NCBI GenBank assembly: GCA_951812305.1
Contig: CATOSB010000011.1
Coordinates: forward strand, 620,001 to 684,000
Length of the DNA: 64,000 nucleotides
Origin: an uncultured Paracoccaceae bacterium
GTDB lineage: Bacteria > Pseudomonadota > Alphaproteobacteria > Rhodobacterales > Rhodobacteraceae
Direction of reading: 5' to 3'
In this document: positions 8,898-17,053 of the stretch, one piece after another
Position numbering within the stretch: the first letter of the stretch is position 1
How the letters are laid out: every line of letters begins with the position of its first letter
Notes under the pieces: model-generated
Seen by the model: the letters and a program-made list of their open reading frames with translations, nothing else
What the model was told of the DNA's origin: nothing
Database searches by the model: none
Translations under genes and position numbers: made by a program

Positions 8898-10286
8898 GTG
8901 AAGTATGATTTGATCTCACCGATTTGGAATTCGAAACGAGTTGTTCAAGCTGTGCTTGCGGTATGCATATTCAGCACGACAGCCTGCGGCGTTTCTTACA
9001 CAAGCCCAAAAGTGAAGGACAATGACGAGAACGTACCGGTCAAGGTCGTGGTCCTGAACGCGACAACAGTCACCGAGGCCAATAGCTCTGCCTATACTCC
9101 GAAAAGCCTACCAAACGTCTTCTATGCCGAAGCTGGCGGTGGCAGCTTTGTTGGCGCTGGCGCGTTACCCCGCCCCCCCCACGTGCCGGATGAAACACCG
9201 GAACTTTTGACGACTATCGCTCCGCCCACGGTTGAACCTGAGGCTTATCGAATTGGGGTTGGCGACGTCATCCTATTAGCTACACGCGGCACATCCTCTA
9301 CGATTGAGCAACTGTCAGGGCTGTTAGCGGCCCAGAACAGCCGCCAGGAGTACACGGTGCGCGACGATGGTGCGATTGCAATCCCTGAAGTGGGGGCCGT
9401 GCAGCTCTCAGGCATGACCCTGGAAGAGGCCGAGGATGCGTTGTTCCGGGTTCTGGTTGAAAACCAAATTGATCCGTCCTTCAGCTTGGAGATCGCCGAA
9501 TTCAACTCGCAACGCGTTGCAGTTGGAGGCGCAGTGAAGAGTGCCGCGTTGGTGCCGATAACTTTGCAACCCCTTACTCTTGGCGAAGCATTGGTCAGTG
9601 CGGGCGGGCTGAGTGCGAGAGATGAACAATTCGCCTCGATCCGAATTTACCGCAACGGATCACTCTACCAAATACCCGTAGAGGTTTATTTTGAGGAATC
9701 TGCGTACCGAAATACCGTCTTGTTGGATGGTGATGCGGTCTTTGTGGACACGACATACGATCTGGATCGCGCGCTTGATTTTTACAAACAAAAAATTGAT
9801 GTGATTTCGCTGCGCGGTTCAGCGCGCGGGAATTCGCTGCAAGCGCTGCAAACAGAAATTGGGATTCAGCGTGCAACTTTGGATGAACGGCGACGGAATT
9901 TTGAGGCGCGTGTGAATTTTGACGCCGAGGACCGTGACTATGTCTATCTCACCGGCGAAGTTGAAACCCAATCGCGTGTTGCGCTGCCTTACAATCGCCA
10001 AGCGACGCTGGCGGACGTGCTCTATGACGAAGGCGGTTTTGACACGACGACCGGCAATCCATCGCAAATATATGTGTTACGGTCTAACCGCGGCACGCAG
10101 ACCGGCGAGATCATCGCCTACCACCTGGATGTGGCAAACGCGGCAAATATCGTAGTTGCAACGCGAATGGAAATGCGGCCCAACGATGTCGTCTTCATAG
10201 AAGAGCAACCGATCACCAAATGGGGCCGTTCGCTGCAGCAGCTATTTCCGGCGCTAATCACGACGGCGGCAAACGCAATAAACTAA
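8898..10286 (+). CDS. Polysaccharide export outer-membrane protein (Wza/GumB/OPX-like)
   Basis: 462 residues with a GTG start at 8898. An upstream ATG at 8891 is out of frame and stops at once. A hydrophobic stretch (residues 15-29) ends in STTAC, a plausible but non-ideal lipobox with Cys30, so it is probably an outer-membrane lipoprotein. YRIGVGDVILL starts the Poly_export domain (about residues 115-205). SLBB-type beta-grasp repeats follow around 210-270 and 350-410 (VAVGGAVK, VYLTGEV). The C-terminus is short and lacks a clear amphipathic channel helix. The protein would form the export channel that works with a Wzc-type co-polymerase such as the one at 61323, now 51 kb away. A 226-bp upstream gap would hold the promoter. 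Confidence 0.9.
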   Translation: MKYDLISPIWNSKRVVQAVLAVCIFSTTACGVSYTSPKVKDNDENVPVKVVVLNATTVTEANSSAYTPKSLPNVFYAEAGGGSFVGAGALPRPPHVPDETPELLTTIAPPTVEPEAYRIGVGDVILLATRGTSSTIEQLSGLLAAQNSRQEYTVRDDGAIAIPEVGAVQLSGMTLEEAEDALFRVLVENQIDPSFSLEIAEFNSQRVAVGGAVKSAALVPITLQPLTLGEALVSAGGLSARDEQFASIRIYRNGSLYQIPVEVYFEESAYRNTVLLDGDAVFVDTTYDLDRALDFYKQKIDVISLRGSARGNSLQALQTEIGIQRATLDERRRNFEARVNFDAEDRDYVYLTGEVETQSRVALPYNRQATLADVLYDEGGFDTTTGNPSQIYVLRSNRGTQTGEIIAYHLDVANAANIVVATRMEMRPNDVVFIEEQPITKWGRSLQQLFPALITTAANAIN

Positions 10287-10365
10287 GTGTTAGATCTCAG
10301 GATTTGACGGTGCGATCTATTTGTCTGAACGCAGCAGGTTGTACGGTTGGTGAGTTGGGCGTCCT

Positions 10366-10508
10366 GATGCCAACTATCAGGTCGCTCTCTCAGAAGAACA
10401 CCACGACAAGTTTGGAAAGCCTTTGAAGCCGCTGGCGTTCCGTTCTTGGAAGTAGGGGATGACCCGCAACATTCGGTCACGGCCACATATGGCAGCGAAC
10501 CGTACTAG
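10366..10508 (+). pseudogene. Possible 3' remnant of an unidentified gene
   Basis: Between the export gene and the tail-like gene, two overlapping frames read NYQVALSEEHHDKFGK and then FEAAGVPFLEVGDDPQHS to a TAG at 10506-10508. With one frameshift near 10420 they would form the end of one protein. No start is seen. The call rests only on the protein-like composition. Confidence 0.25.
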
Positions 10509-11058
10509 TTCGGAAACGCTTCCAACACTGCCGACATTTCGGCCATCTCGGAGCGTAGCTGGTCTATCGTCTGCTGCTGCTGAATTGTATAGAGCGTGAG
10601 TTCCTCGACTTTCTCCAGCAACACTATCTGCATTTTTGTGACATCCAAGCCGTTTGCGTGAATTTCCCTACCGGATGGAACATCTGGAAGATGCCTGTGA
10701 TCTGCAACAAATGACGCCAACTCTGCGATTGGCAGCAATTGGTAGTCGGGACTGAAGACAAAGTCAGGAACACTCAGAGTGGTCCCATTCGAGATGAAAG
10801 ACCCCGATGCCATGACGTCCCCGGCGACCTCAAGTGCGGCGTTGGGGGCTTGAATTCCCAACCCGACATTGCCGTTCGCGGACAAAACCACTGTGTTGGT
10901 TGGTGCATTGGGCGCAATCTTGAAGGGTTGGTTGGCACTGTTTGTCACGTCACGAACAAAAAAGTGAGCGTCGTCCCCGGCGACATCCCAAGTCTGAGGC
11001 GTAAATCCGCTCGTCGCGTTTTGCTCCAAGCGTAACGTCGGGCTAATCCCTGATGTAA
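10505..11058 (-). pseudogene. C-terminal part of a tail-fibre/surface-like protein, split by IS630 copy 1
   Basis: The minus-strand frame reads toward 10505 and ends with a helical tail (LLEKVEELTLYTIQQQQTI). Before it come GNVGLGIQAPN and a HLPDVPSG motif, features seen at the C-termini of tail-fibre-like and other long surface proteins, where the end may act as a trimerisation or chaperone module. It has no start of its own. The upstream coding continues beyond the IS630 at 12226-12292 (RIGIGTDNP, a second copy of the GNVGLGI-type turn) in the same frame after removal of the element, and is then cut by IS66. Both breaks make it a pseudogene. Confidence 0.65.
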
Positions 11059-11067
11059 TACCAAGGG

Positions 11068-11610
11068 TTATTCAATCTGACCGACTTTCGCCCAGTTGCG
11101 GCTTGCGATGGATGTGATGGTTTGCGGTCTTGCGATGAGGTTGTTCCAGGCCTCGCACCCCGCGTCGAGAATCGCGTCATATGTGTCGAACGTCCGGTTT
11201 GCGAGCCATGTCTGGCGGAGATATTGCCAAATGTTTTCGGTTGGATTCAGCTCTGGTGATTTGGGCGGCAGAAACATGAGCGACAGGTTTTGCGGGATTT
11301 CCAGAGCGGATGTCGTGTGCCAGCCGGCTTGGTCCATGAGGATGACGGCGTGGGCGCCATCGGAGACAATTTTGCTGATTTCTTCCAGGTGGCGCTGCAT
11401 CGCATAGGTGTCGGCTGCTGGCATCATGATCGCCGCGCCGGTGCCGCGTTCGGGGCAGATGGCGCCAAAAAGATACGCATTTTGGTAACGCTGATCGGCG
11501 GGCTGGCGGGGCCGTGTGCCCTTGCGTGCCCACTGGCGGACGCGGGTGTTCTTCTGACCGAGACGCATCTCGTCCTGGAACCAGATTTCGACGGGTTTGT
11601 CCGGCGGCAC
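11068..11610 (-). CDS. IS630 transposase orfB (catalytic DDE part), copy 1
   Basis: 180-residue open frame with the DDE_3 domain: IWFQDEMR, ILMDQAGWH and PPKSPELNPTENIW, including the three acidic residues. Translation probably enters from orfA by a -1 shift at the T7 run at 11645-11651 (A7 on the coding strand), because the shifted frame continues smoothly (EDFKKNFGDNLKETLQG) into this domain. The start shown is only the first internal one. Confidence 0.88.
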   Translation of the reverse strand: MPPDKPVEIWFQDEMRLGQKNTRVRQWARKGTRPRQPADQRYQNAYLFGAICPERGTGAAIMMPAADTYAMQRHLEEISKIVSDGAHAVILMDQAGWHTTSALEIPQNLSLMFLPPKSPELNPTENIWQYLRQTWLANRTFDTYDAILDAGCEAWNNLIARPQTITSIASRNWAKVGQIE

Positions 11611-11627
11611 CCCCTGAAGCGTCTCCT

Positions 11628-12167
11628 TCAGATTGTCGCCGAAGTTTTTTTGAAATCCTCAATGACCTGCACGTCCTGCCCCGGGTGCTGAGGGCGTGCG
11701 CTGATGTGGGAAAAGCCCAGATTGTGCAGAATCTGCCCCACATGGCGCTCGTGATAGTCGACGCCAAAACGCGCCTTGATCACATTCTTCAAATCGACCC
11801 GCCGCCAGCGGACGACACCGTCCTTTTCAGGATCAGGACCGGTCTCGACAAGAGCCGCCAGTTCATCCAGTTGCGCATTGTCAAGGCGGGATCGCGAGCC
11901 TCCTCGCTGCCGATCCAGCAGCCCCGCTGGACCATCAGCGTTGAAACGGAGCACCCAGTCCCTGAGCGTTTGCCGGTCCATCCCGCCAATGCGGGCCGCA
12001 GCCCCACGCGACATGCCATCGGCGATAGCGGCAAGCGACAAAAGCCGTCGGCTCTGCCGGGCATCAGAACTCTCTGCGGCAAGCTTGCGCAGATCATTGG
12101 CGGTAAAATCGGCTCGCATCGGTATCCTGGCTGGCATCGGTGGTCTCCTTTGCCAATCTTGAATCAC
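11628..12167 (-). CDS. IS630 transposase orfA (helix-turn-helix part), copy 1
   Basis: 179 residues with the N-terminal HTH (LLSLAAIADGMSRGAAARIGG) and the winged-helix DNA-binding region that recognises the element ends. It ends shortly after the A7 slippery run, where the catalytic half begins in the -1 frame. Confidence 0.88.
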   Translation of the reverse strand: MIQDWQRRPPMPARIPMRADFTANDLRKLAAESSDARQSRRLLSLAAIADGMSRGAAARIGGMDRQTLRDWVLRFNADGPAGLLDRQRGGSRSRLDNAQLDELAALVETGPDPEKDGVVRWRRVDLKNVIKARFGVDYHERHVGQILHNLGFSHISARPQHPGQDVQVIEDFKKTSATI

Positions 12168-12225
12168 CTCAGCACCTCAGGCGGTACCCAAAATCCATAG
12201 CTGAGTCATTTTGAAGCACCCTTGG

Positions 12226-12292
12226 TATAATGTGTAGGTTTGAAGTTGGATTATCGGTGCCGATGCCGATACGGCTGTTAGAGCCAACGAAC
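12226..12292 (-). pseudogene. Upstream piece of the split tail-fibre-like gene
   Basis: Reads TFVGSNSRIGIGTDNPTSN on the minus strand and joins in frame to GISPTLRLEQN at 11058 when the IS630 and one TA are removed. It is truncated at 12293 by the IS66 element, and the rest of its N-terminus is not in the window. Confidence 0.6.
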
Positions 12293-12339
12293 GTAACTCC
12301 CAAGCACCCTGTCCGATAGGGTTGCGGGGTTTTGTTCCG

Positions 12340-13755
12340 TCAGAGCCGTGCGATGATCTGAGGTGGTGACAGGGTCAGGATTTCCAGGATGTTGAACCGG
12401 TGTTTTCTGGCCGTCGAGATGACGGACCTGATGTCGGCGAAGACCCGCGCGCCCTCGAGGGTGCGGAAGGTGCCCGAGATTTTCATGCGCAGCTTCATCA
12501 TGCGCAGGTCCTGTTCGGCCTGATTGTTTGTGAATGGGACCGCGAAGTCGGCGATGAATCGCAAAACGTCATCGCGGTAGTCACGCAGGCGGAGGAGCAG
12601 GTTGTGGCCTGGCCGCCTGGCTTTTCGGCCGCGGGTGCCGGGGCTTTTGGCCAGCGGGGGCTGGCGTTCGTGGAAGGCGAGCCCCTTGGCGAGGATCGCC
12701 ATGTATCTGGTGACGATACCCTGGCGAACCAGTTCCGGGAGTTCGGTCTCGCCTTGATCCTGAGCCGCACATCTGAGCTGATTGGCGCTATGAAGCACTG
12801 CGCTCATCTCCGTCGCCCAAGGCTCTTTTTCGATCTCTTCGATGGCCTTGAGTTCGCGCAAGTGATGCGCCCCGCAGAGGGCGTGGGCGTCCACTCCGCT
12901 CATATGGGCGTAGTAGGGTTTCCAGTGATCATGAATGATCGTCCCGCCGGTCAGGAAGGTTGGAACAGCACCGCGTTTGGCGCTGATGCGGTAATGGGTG
13001 AAGGCGGTATCGCAGATCGTGTGCAGCCAGTGCAGCTTGCCGGCAACACGAAGTCCGGTCTCGTCCAGATGCCGAACGCCGCCTTCGGCAAGCCGGGCGA
13101 GAATGTGTTCAACCACGACACCCATCTTATTTGCCGCGCCGCGCGTCCAGTTGGTCACGCTGGCCGCGCACAAGCTGGTGGCCCCAAACAGGTCGCGCAT
13201 AAGCTGGCAGACCCGATCCTCGGGTATCAGCTGCTGAACATTGCAATAGACCGCCACTGCCCGCATGCGCGTGCCATATTGCACATGCGCGGCCACGCCA
13301 TCGGGAAAGCCAGCCGTCGTCGTGGCTCGACAATGGTCGCAACAATAAACCGCCGCCTGATGCTCGGTGACCTCCAGGCGTGGCGCAGGCAAGTCGAACA
13401 CCTGACGCTTCTCGATCCCTTTCACCATCTCCGCCGTCAGGGCGCTCTGACAGGCGCTGCAATGCGTCGCCTCATGCCGTTCGACAAAGTCGGGTGTTGA
13501 CGTCTGGCGCAGGGTGTCGCCCCGGTGGCCAACTTGGCCGCCACTTTTCTTTCCGGATTTGCCACGCAGGCTGCGCGGGGCTGGCTTCTTCAGGCCATCA
13601 CTTGAAGGGGGCTTGCTGCTATTGCTGCTGTTCTTGGCCAACTGTCGGCGCAGGTCCGTGATCTCTTCCGCCATGCTCGCCAACGCAGCTTCAAGCTCAG
13701 CGATCCGACGCAGAGCCGTGGCGAGAAGTTGTTCAAGGGCGGCAACCTGATCCAT
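12340..13755 (-). CDS. IS66-group transposase, element A
   Basis: 471 residues: an N-terminal leucine-rich coiled coil (residues 1-40), an SSNSSKPPSSDG linker, a zinc-finger-like CSACQ...CDHC region, the RVCQLMRDLFG domain, the catalytic block with HLDETGLRV and HDHWKPYY, and the terminal NNQAEQDLRM-MK motif. Complete. Confidence 0.93.
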   Translation of the reverse strand: MDQVAALEQLLATALRRIAELEAALASMAEEITDLRRQLAKNSSNSSKPPSSDGLKKPAPRSLRGKSGKKSGGQVGHRGDTLRQTSTPDFVERHEATHCSACQSALTAEMVKGIEKRQVFDLPAPRLEVTEHQAAVYCCDHCRATTTAGFPDGVAAHVQYGTRMRAVAVYCNVQQLIPEDRVCQLMRDLFGATSLCAASVTNWTRGAANKMGVVVEHILARLAEGGVRHLDETGLRVAGKLHWLHTICDTAFTHYRISAKRGAVPTFLTGGTIIHDHWKPYYAHMSGVDAHALCGAHHLRELKAIEEIEKEPWATEMSAVLHSANQLRCAAQDQGETELPELVRQGIVTRYMAILAKGLAFHERQPPLAKSPGTRGRKARRPGHNLLLRLRDYRDDVLRFIADFAVPFTNNQAEQDLRMMKLRMKISGTFRTLEGARVFADIRSVISTARKHRFNILEILTLSPPQIIARL

Positions 13756-13809
13756 CCCACCACTGATTCAGAGAAATCAACCCGGCGCCACAGAATTCAG
13801 ACAAGAAAG

Positions 13810-15409
13810 GTAACTCCCAAGCACCCTGTCCGATAGGGTTGCGGGGTTTTGTTCCGTCAGAGCCGTGCGATGATCTGAGGTGGTGACAGGGTCAGGATTT
13901 CCAGGATGTTGAACCGGTGTTTTCTGGCCGTCGAGATGACGGACCTGATGTCGGCGAAGACCCGCGCGCCCTCGAGGGTGCGGAAGGTGCCCGAGATTTT
14001 CATGCGCAGCTTCATCATGCGCAGGTCCTGTTCGGCCTGATTGTTTGTGAATGGGACCGCGAAGTCGGCGATGAATCGCAAAACGTCATCGCGGTAGTCA
14101 CGCAGGCGGAGGAGCAGGTTGTGGCCTGGCCGCCTGGCTTTTCGGCCGCGGGTGCCGGGGCTTTTGGCCAGCGGGGGCCGGCGTTCGTGGAAGGCGAGCC
14201 CCTTGGCGAGGATCGCCATGTATCTGGTGACGATACCCTGGCGAACCAGTTCCGGGAGTTCGGTCTCGCCTTGATCCTGAGCCGCGCATCTGAGCTGATT
14301 GGCGCTATGAAGCACTGCGCTCATCTCCGTCGCCCAAGGCTCTTTTTCGATCTCTTCGATGGCCTTGAGTTCGCGCAAGTGATGCGCCCCGCAGAGGGCG
14401 TGGGCGTCCACTCCGCTCATATGGGCGTAGTAGGGTTTCCAGTGATCATGAATGATCGTCCCGCCGGTCAGGAAGGTTGGAACAGCACCGCGTTTGGCGC
14501 TGATGCGGTAATGGGTGAAGGCGGTATCGCAGATCGTGTGCAGCCAGTGCAGCTTGCCGGCAACACGAAGTCCGGTCTCGTCCAGATGCCGAACGCCGCC
14601 TTCGGCAAGCCGGGCGAGAATGTGTTCAACCACGACACCCATCTTATTTGCCGCGCCGCGCGTCCAGTTGGTCACGCTGGCCGCGCACAAGCTGGTGGCC
14701 CCAAACAGGTCGCGCATAAGCTGGCAGACCCGATCCTCGGGTATCAGCTGCTGAACATTGCAATAGACCGCCACTGCCCGCATGCGCGTGCCATATTGCA
14801 CATGCGCGGCCACGCCATCGGGAAAGCCAGCCGTCGTCGTGGCTCGACAATGGTCGCAACAATAAACCGCCGCCTGATGCTCGGTGACCTCCAGGCGTGG
14901 CGCAGGCAAGTCGAACACCTGACGCTTCTCGATCCCTTTCACCATCTCCGCCGTCAGGGCGCTCTGACAGGCGCTGCAATGCGTCGCCTCATGCCGTTCG
15001 ACAAAGTCGGGTGTTGACGTCTGGCGCAGGGTGTCGCCCCGGTGGCCAACTTGGCCGCCACTTTTCTTTCCGGATTTGCCACGCAGGCTGCGCGGGGCTG
15101 GCTTCTTCAGGCCATCACTTGAAGGGGGCTTGCTGCTATTGCTGCTGTTCTTGGCCAACTGTCGGCGCAGGTCCGTGATCTCTTCCGCCATGCTCGCCAA
15201 CGCAGCTTCAAGCTCAGCGATCCGACGCAGAGCCGTGGCGAGAAGTTGTTCAAGGGCGGCAACCTGATCCATCCCACCACTGATTCAGAGAAATCAACCC
15301 GGCGCCACAGAATTCAGACAAGAAAGAAAAAAACACGCGCAAAATGGCAAATTCGACTCACCATAAAACTGACAATAACACTCAAACGTGGGGGGTGCTT
15401 GGGAGTTAC
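13810..15409 (-). mobile_element. Single-gene IS66-group element B, nested in element A
   Basis: 1,600 bp with the same ends as element A. It is flanked by a perfect 8-bp direct repeat CAAGAAAG at 13802-13809 and 15410-15417, within the right end of element A. The element inserted into a sister copy of itself. Confidence 0.93.
13857..15272 (-). CDS. IS66-group transposase, element B
   Basis: 471 residues, nearly identical to the element A product; I see one substitution (ERQPP to ERRPP near residue 378). Complete and flanked by intact ends and target duplication, so potentially active. Confidence 0.93.
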   Translation of the reverse strand: MDQVAALEQLLATALRRIAELEAALASMAEEITDLRRQLAKNSSNSSKPPSSDGLKKPAPRSLRGKSGKKSGGQVGHRGDTLRQTSTPDFVERHEATHCSACQSALTAEMVKGIEKRQVFDLPAPRLEVTEHQAAVYCCDHCRATTTAGFPDGVAAHVQYGTRMRAVAVYCNVQQLIPEDRVCQLMRDLFGATSLCAASVTNWTRGAANKMGVVVEHILARLAEGGVRHLDETGLRVAGKLHWLHTICDTAFTHYRISAKRGAVPTFLTGGTIIHDHWKPYYAHMSGVDAHALCGAHHLRELKAIEEIEKEPWATEMSAVLHSANQLRCAAQDQGETELPELVRQGIVTRYMAILAKGLAFHERRPPLAKSPGTRGRKARRPGHNLLLRLRDYRDDVLRFIADFAVPFTNNQAEQDLRMMKLRMKISGTFRTLEGARVFADIRSVISTARKHRFNILEILTLSPPQIIARL

Positions 15410-15501
15410 CAAGAAAGAAAAAAAACACGCGCAAAATGGCAAATTCGACTCACCATAAAACTGACAATAACACTCAAACGTGGGGGGTGCTTGGGAGTTA
15501 C

Positions 15502-16286
15502 GATTTGAGATCTTTGAACAGATGATCCACCACGGGAGCAAGATGGAAGGATATCCGGCCCATCCAGCCCGCAAGGGTGGAGCGGTGCAGATCAAGGCCG
15601 GATCGGGCATAAATCTGCGCCTGCCGGAACAAGGGGCAGTGATCGGCGTACTTGGAGACCGCCACCTGCGCCAATGTCCCCTCGGTAGGCAGGCCACCCT
15701 CGATCAGATGCACCGGTGCAGGCGCCTGGGCCACGCCAGCGTCCTTGTTCGGGCAGGCGTATTTGGGCCGGATGGTCACGATCACCCGCGCCTGGGCAGG
15801 AACAATATCCAGTCGTTCGGTGCGATCTTCGCCGATCCTGACCATCTCACCACAGCCGCAGGGGCATGTAATGCTGGCAGGCTCGATCACCTGTTCGATA
15901 CGTTCCAGATGATCCGGCAGGTTCCCAAGGTTGCGCTGCACAGGTTTGCGCTTCTTGCGCGGTTTGGTCATCTCGATTGTTTCTGACTGCGCCTCGGCCT
16001 CGACTGTCGCGACCTCCAGATCTTCAAAAGCCAGTTGCCGTTCATCCGGGCTGAGCTTCTCGGAGCGTTTGCCATAGACCAGCTGGTGCAGTTCTTTGAC
16101 AAAATGCTCCAGACGCGCGTTGATCGCCTCAAGTTCCGCGTTCTGCGTGGCGAGAGCGGCGTTGCTTTCTTCGAGTTCGGCAAACTGAGATGTTAGGTTT
16201 GAAGCGTCCTGCCGGGCCGCCAAAACAACCGCCCGCACCTCCGCGGGAAGGGCATCCAGATCAAGGGATTCAAGAGCGTCAGGCAT
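15502..16286 (-). pseudogene. tnpC: IS66 TnpC, truncated (copy 1)
   Basis: The N-terminal 261 codons remain: coiled-coil start (MPDALESLDLDALPAEVR), the VYGKRSEKLSPDERQLAF motif and the CPCGCGEM zinc-binding segment. Element A removes the catalytic half. Codons 29-40 differ from the other copies (QDASNLTSQFAE), so this is a diverged subtype. Confidence 0.85.
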
Positions 16287-16341
16287 GGCGTGTTCTTAGC
16301 AGATCAGGCCACGATTTACACCCTGTACATAAGGCTGAGAG

Positions 16342-16695
16342 TCACTCTGCCGCACCCGGTCGACGTGTCCGCCGCGCCGTCACCCGTCGCCAGTCCAGGC
16401 CCTCAAACAGGGCCTCAAATTGTGCCTTGGACAGCCGCATCACGCCATCATGGACCCTGGGCCAGGCGAACTTGCCCTGTTCCAGCCGCTTGTACGTCAT
16501 CACCAGACCGGACCCATCCCAAAGCAGAACCTTGATGCGATCTCCACGTTTGGCGCGGAACACGATGATTACGCCCGAGTGCGGATCAAGGCCCGGATCG
16601 CGTTCGGCAACCGCCGCCAGCCCGTCATGGCCCTTCCTGAAATCCACCGGCCTGGTCGCAATCACAACCCGCACCGATTGAGACGGAACAATCAT
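16342..16695 (-). CDS. tnpB: IS66 accessory protein TnpB (copy 1)
   Basis: 117 residues with the TnpB core VVIATRPVDFRKGHDGLAA and FRAKRGDRIKVLLWDGSG. Overlaps the end of tnpA by 4 bp, the usual coupled arrangement. Complete. Confidence 0.9.
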   Translation of the reverse strand: MIVPSQSVRVVIATRPVDFRKGHDGLAAVAERDPGLDPHSGVIIVFRAKRGDRIKVLLWDGSGLVMTYKRLEQGKFAWPRVHDGVMRLSKAQFEALFEGLDWRRVTARRTRRPGAAE

Positions 16696-17048
16696 CCCTG
16701 TCGCGCCAGGTGCCGCGCAACATCCTTGATCCGTTTTGTGGCCGTGCTTTTGGGCAGGCGGACAGTGACAGATCCCGCGATGATCTCAACACCGTCAAAG
16801 GGCGAAGGCGGTGGCGTCGCAAGCACTGCGATCTCTGCAAAACCAGACGTCTGACCCTCGTCACGCGCGACCTTGCGCCGGGCCGTCGTGCGCCATGTCG
16901 ATAACCGCGTCGCCGACATACCGTGTTTGCGAGCCACACCCGCAACCGTCGCGCCTGGCGCATACGTCTCGGCCACAATCGCCGCGCGCTCCGCCGCCGT
17001 CCGTAGTACAGGCCTGCGGCGCGAAACCTCCGCCCCATCATCCAACAT
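16692..17048 (-). CDS. tnpA: IS66 accessory protein TnpA (copy 1)
   Basis: 118 residues from the ATG at 17046-17048. The HTH region reads ATVAGVARKHGMSATRLSTW. The upstream promoter region is lost because element C begins 6 bp before the start. Confidence 0.88.
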   Translation of the reverse strand: MLDDGAEVSRRRPVLRTAAERAAIVAETYAPGATVAGVARKHGMSATRLSTWRTTARRKVARDEGQTSGFAEIAVLATPPPSPFDGVEIIAGSVTVRLPKSTATKRIKDVARHLARQG

Positions 17049-17053
17049 CAAAT

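Larger units (their letters stand above)
11061..12225 (-). mobile_element. IS630-family element, copy 1 (1,165 bp)
   Basis: The ends read CCAAGGGT and ACCCTTGG, flanked by TA on both sides (11059-11060 and 12226-12227), the TA target duplication typical of IS630/Tc1-mariner elements. It contains two overlapping reading frames. The encoded proteins are identical to those of copies 2 (33550-34714) and 3 (47376-48540). Confidence 0.92.
12293..15501 (-). mobile_element. Single-gene IS66-group element A, interrupted by element B
   Basis: The ends carry GTAACTCCCAAGCACCC and its inverse (12293 and 15501). The right 90 bp (15410-15501) are separated from the rest by insertion of element B. The flanks (CAACGAAC and GATTTGAG) differ, so the outer junctions are rearranged. 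It carries only a tnpC-like transposase, as in the ISBst12-type branch of IS66. Confidence 0.85.
15502..17053 (-). mobile_element. Partial three-gene IS66 element (copy 1)
   Basis: Truncated at both ends by the single-gene IS66 elements A (left) and C (right). The order on the minus strand is tnpA, tnpB, tnpC. The terminal repeats GTAAGCG are missing. Confidence 0.85.

Noticed and set aside
12400..13500. Long antisense frame of 366 codons inside the IS66 transposase (also at 13917-15017 and 17447-18547)
   Set aside because: It is a GC-driven shadow of the conserved transposase, repeated wherever that gene is, and has no domain features.
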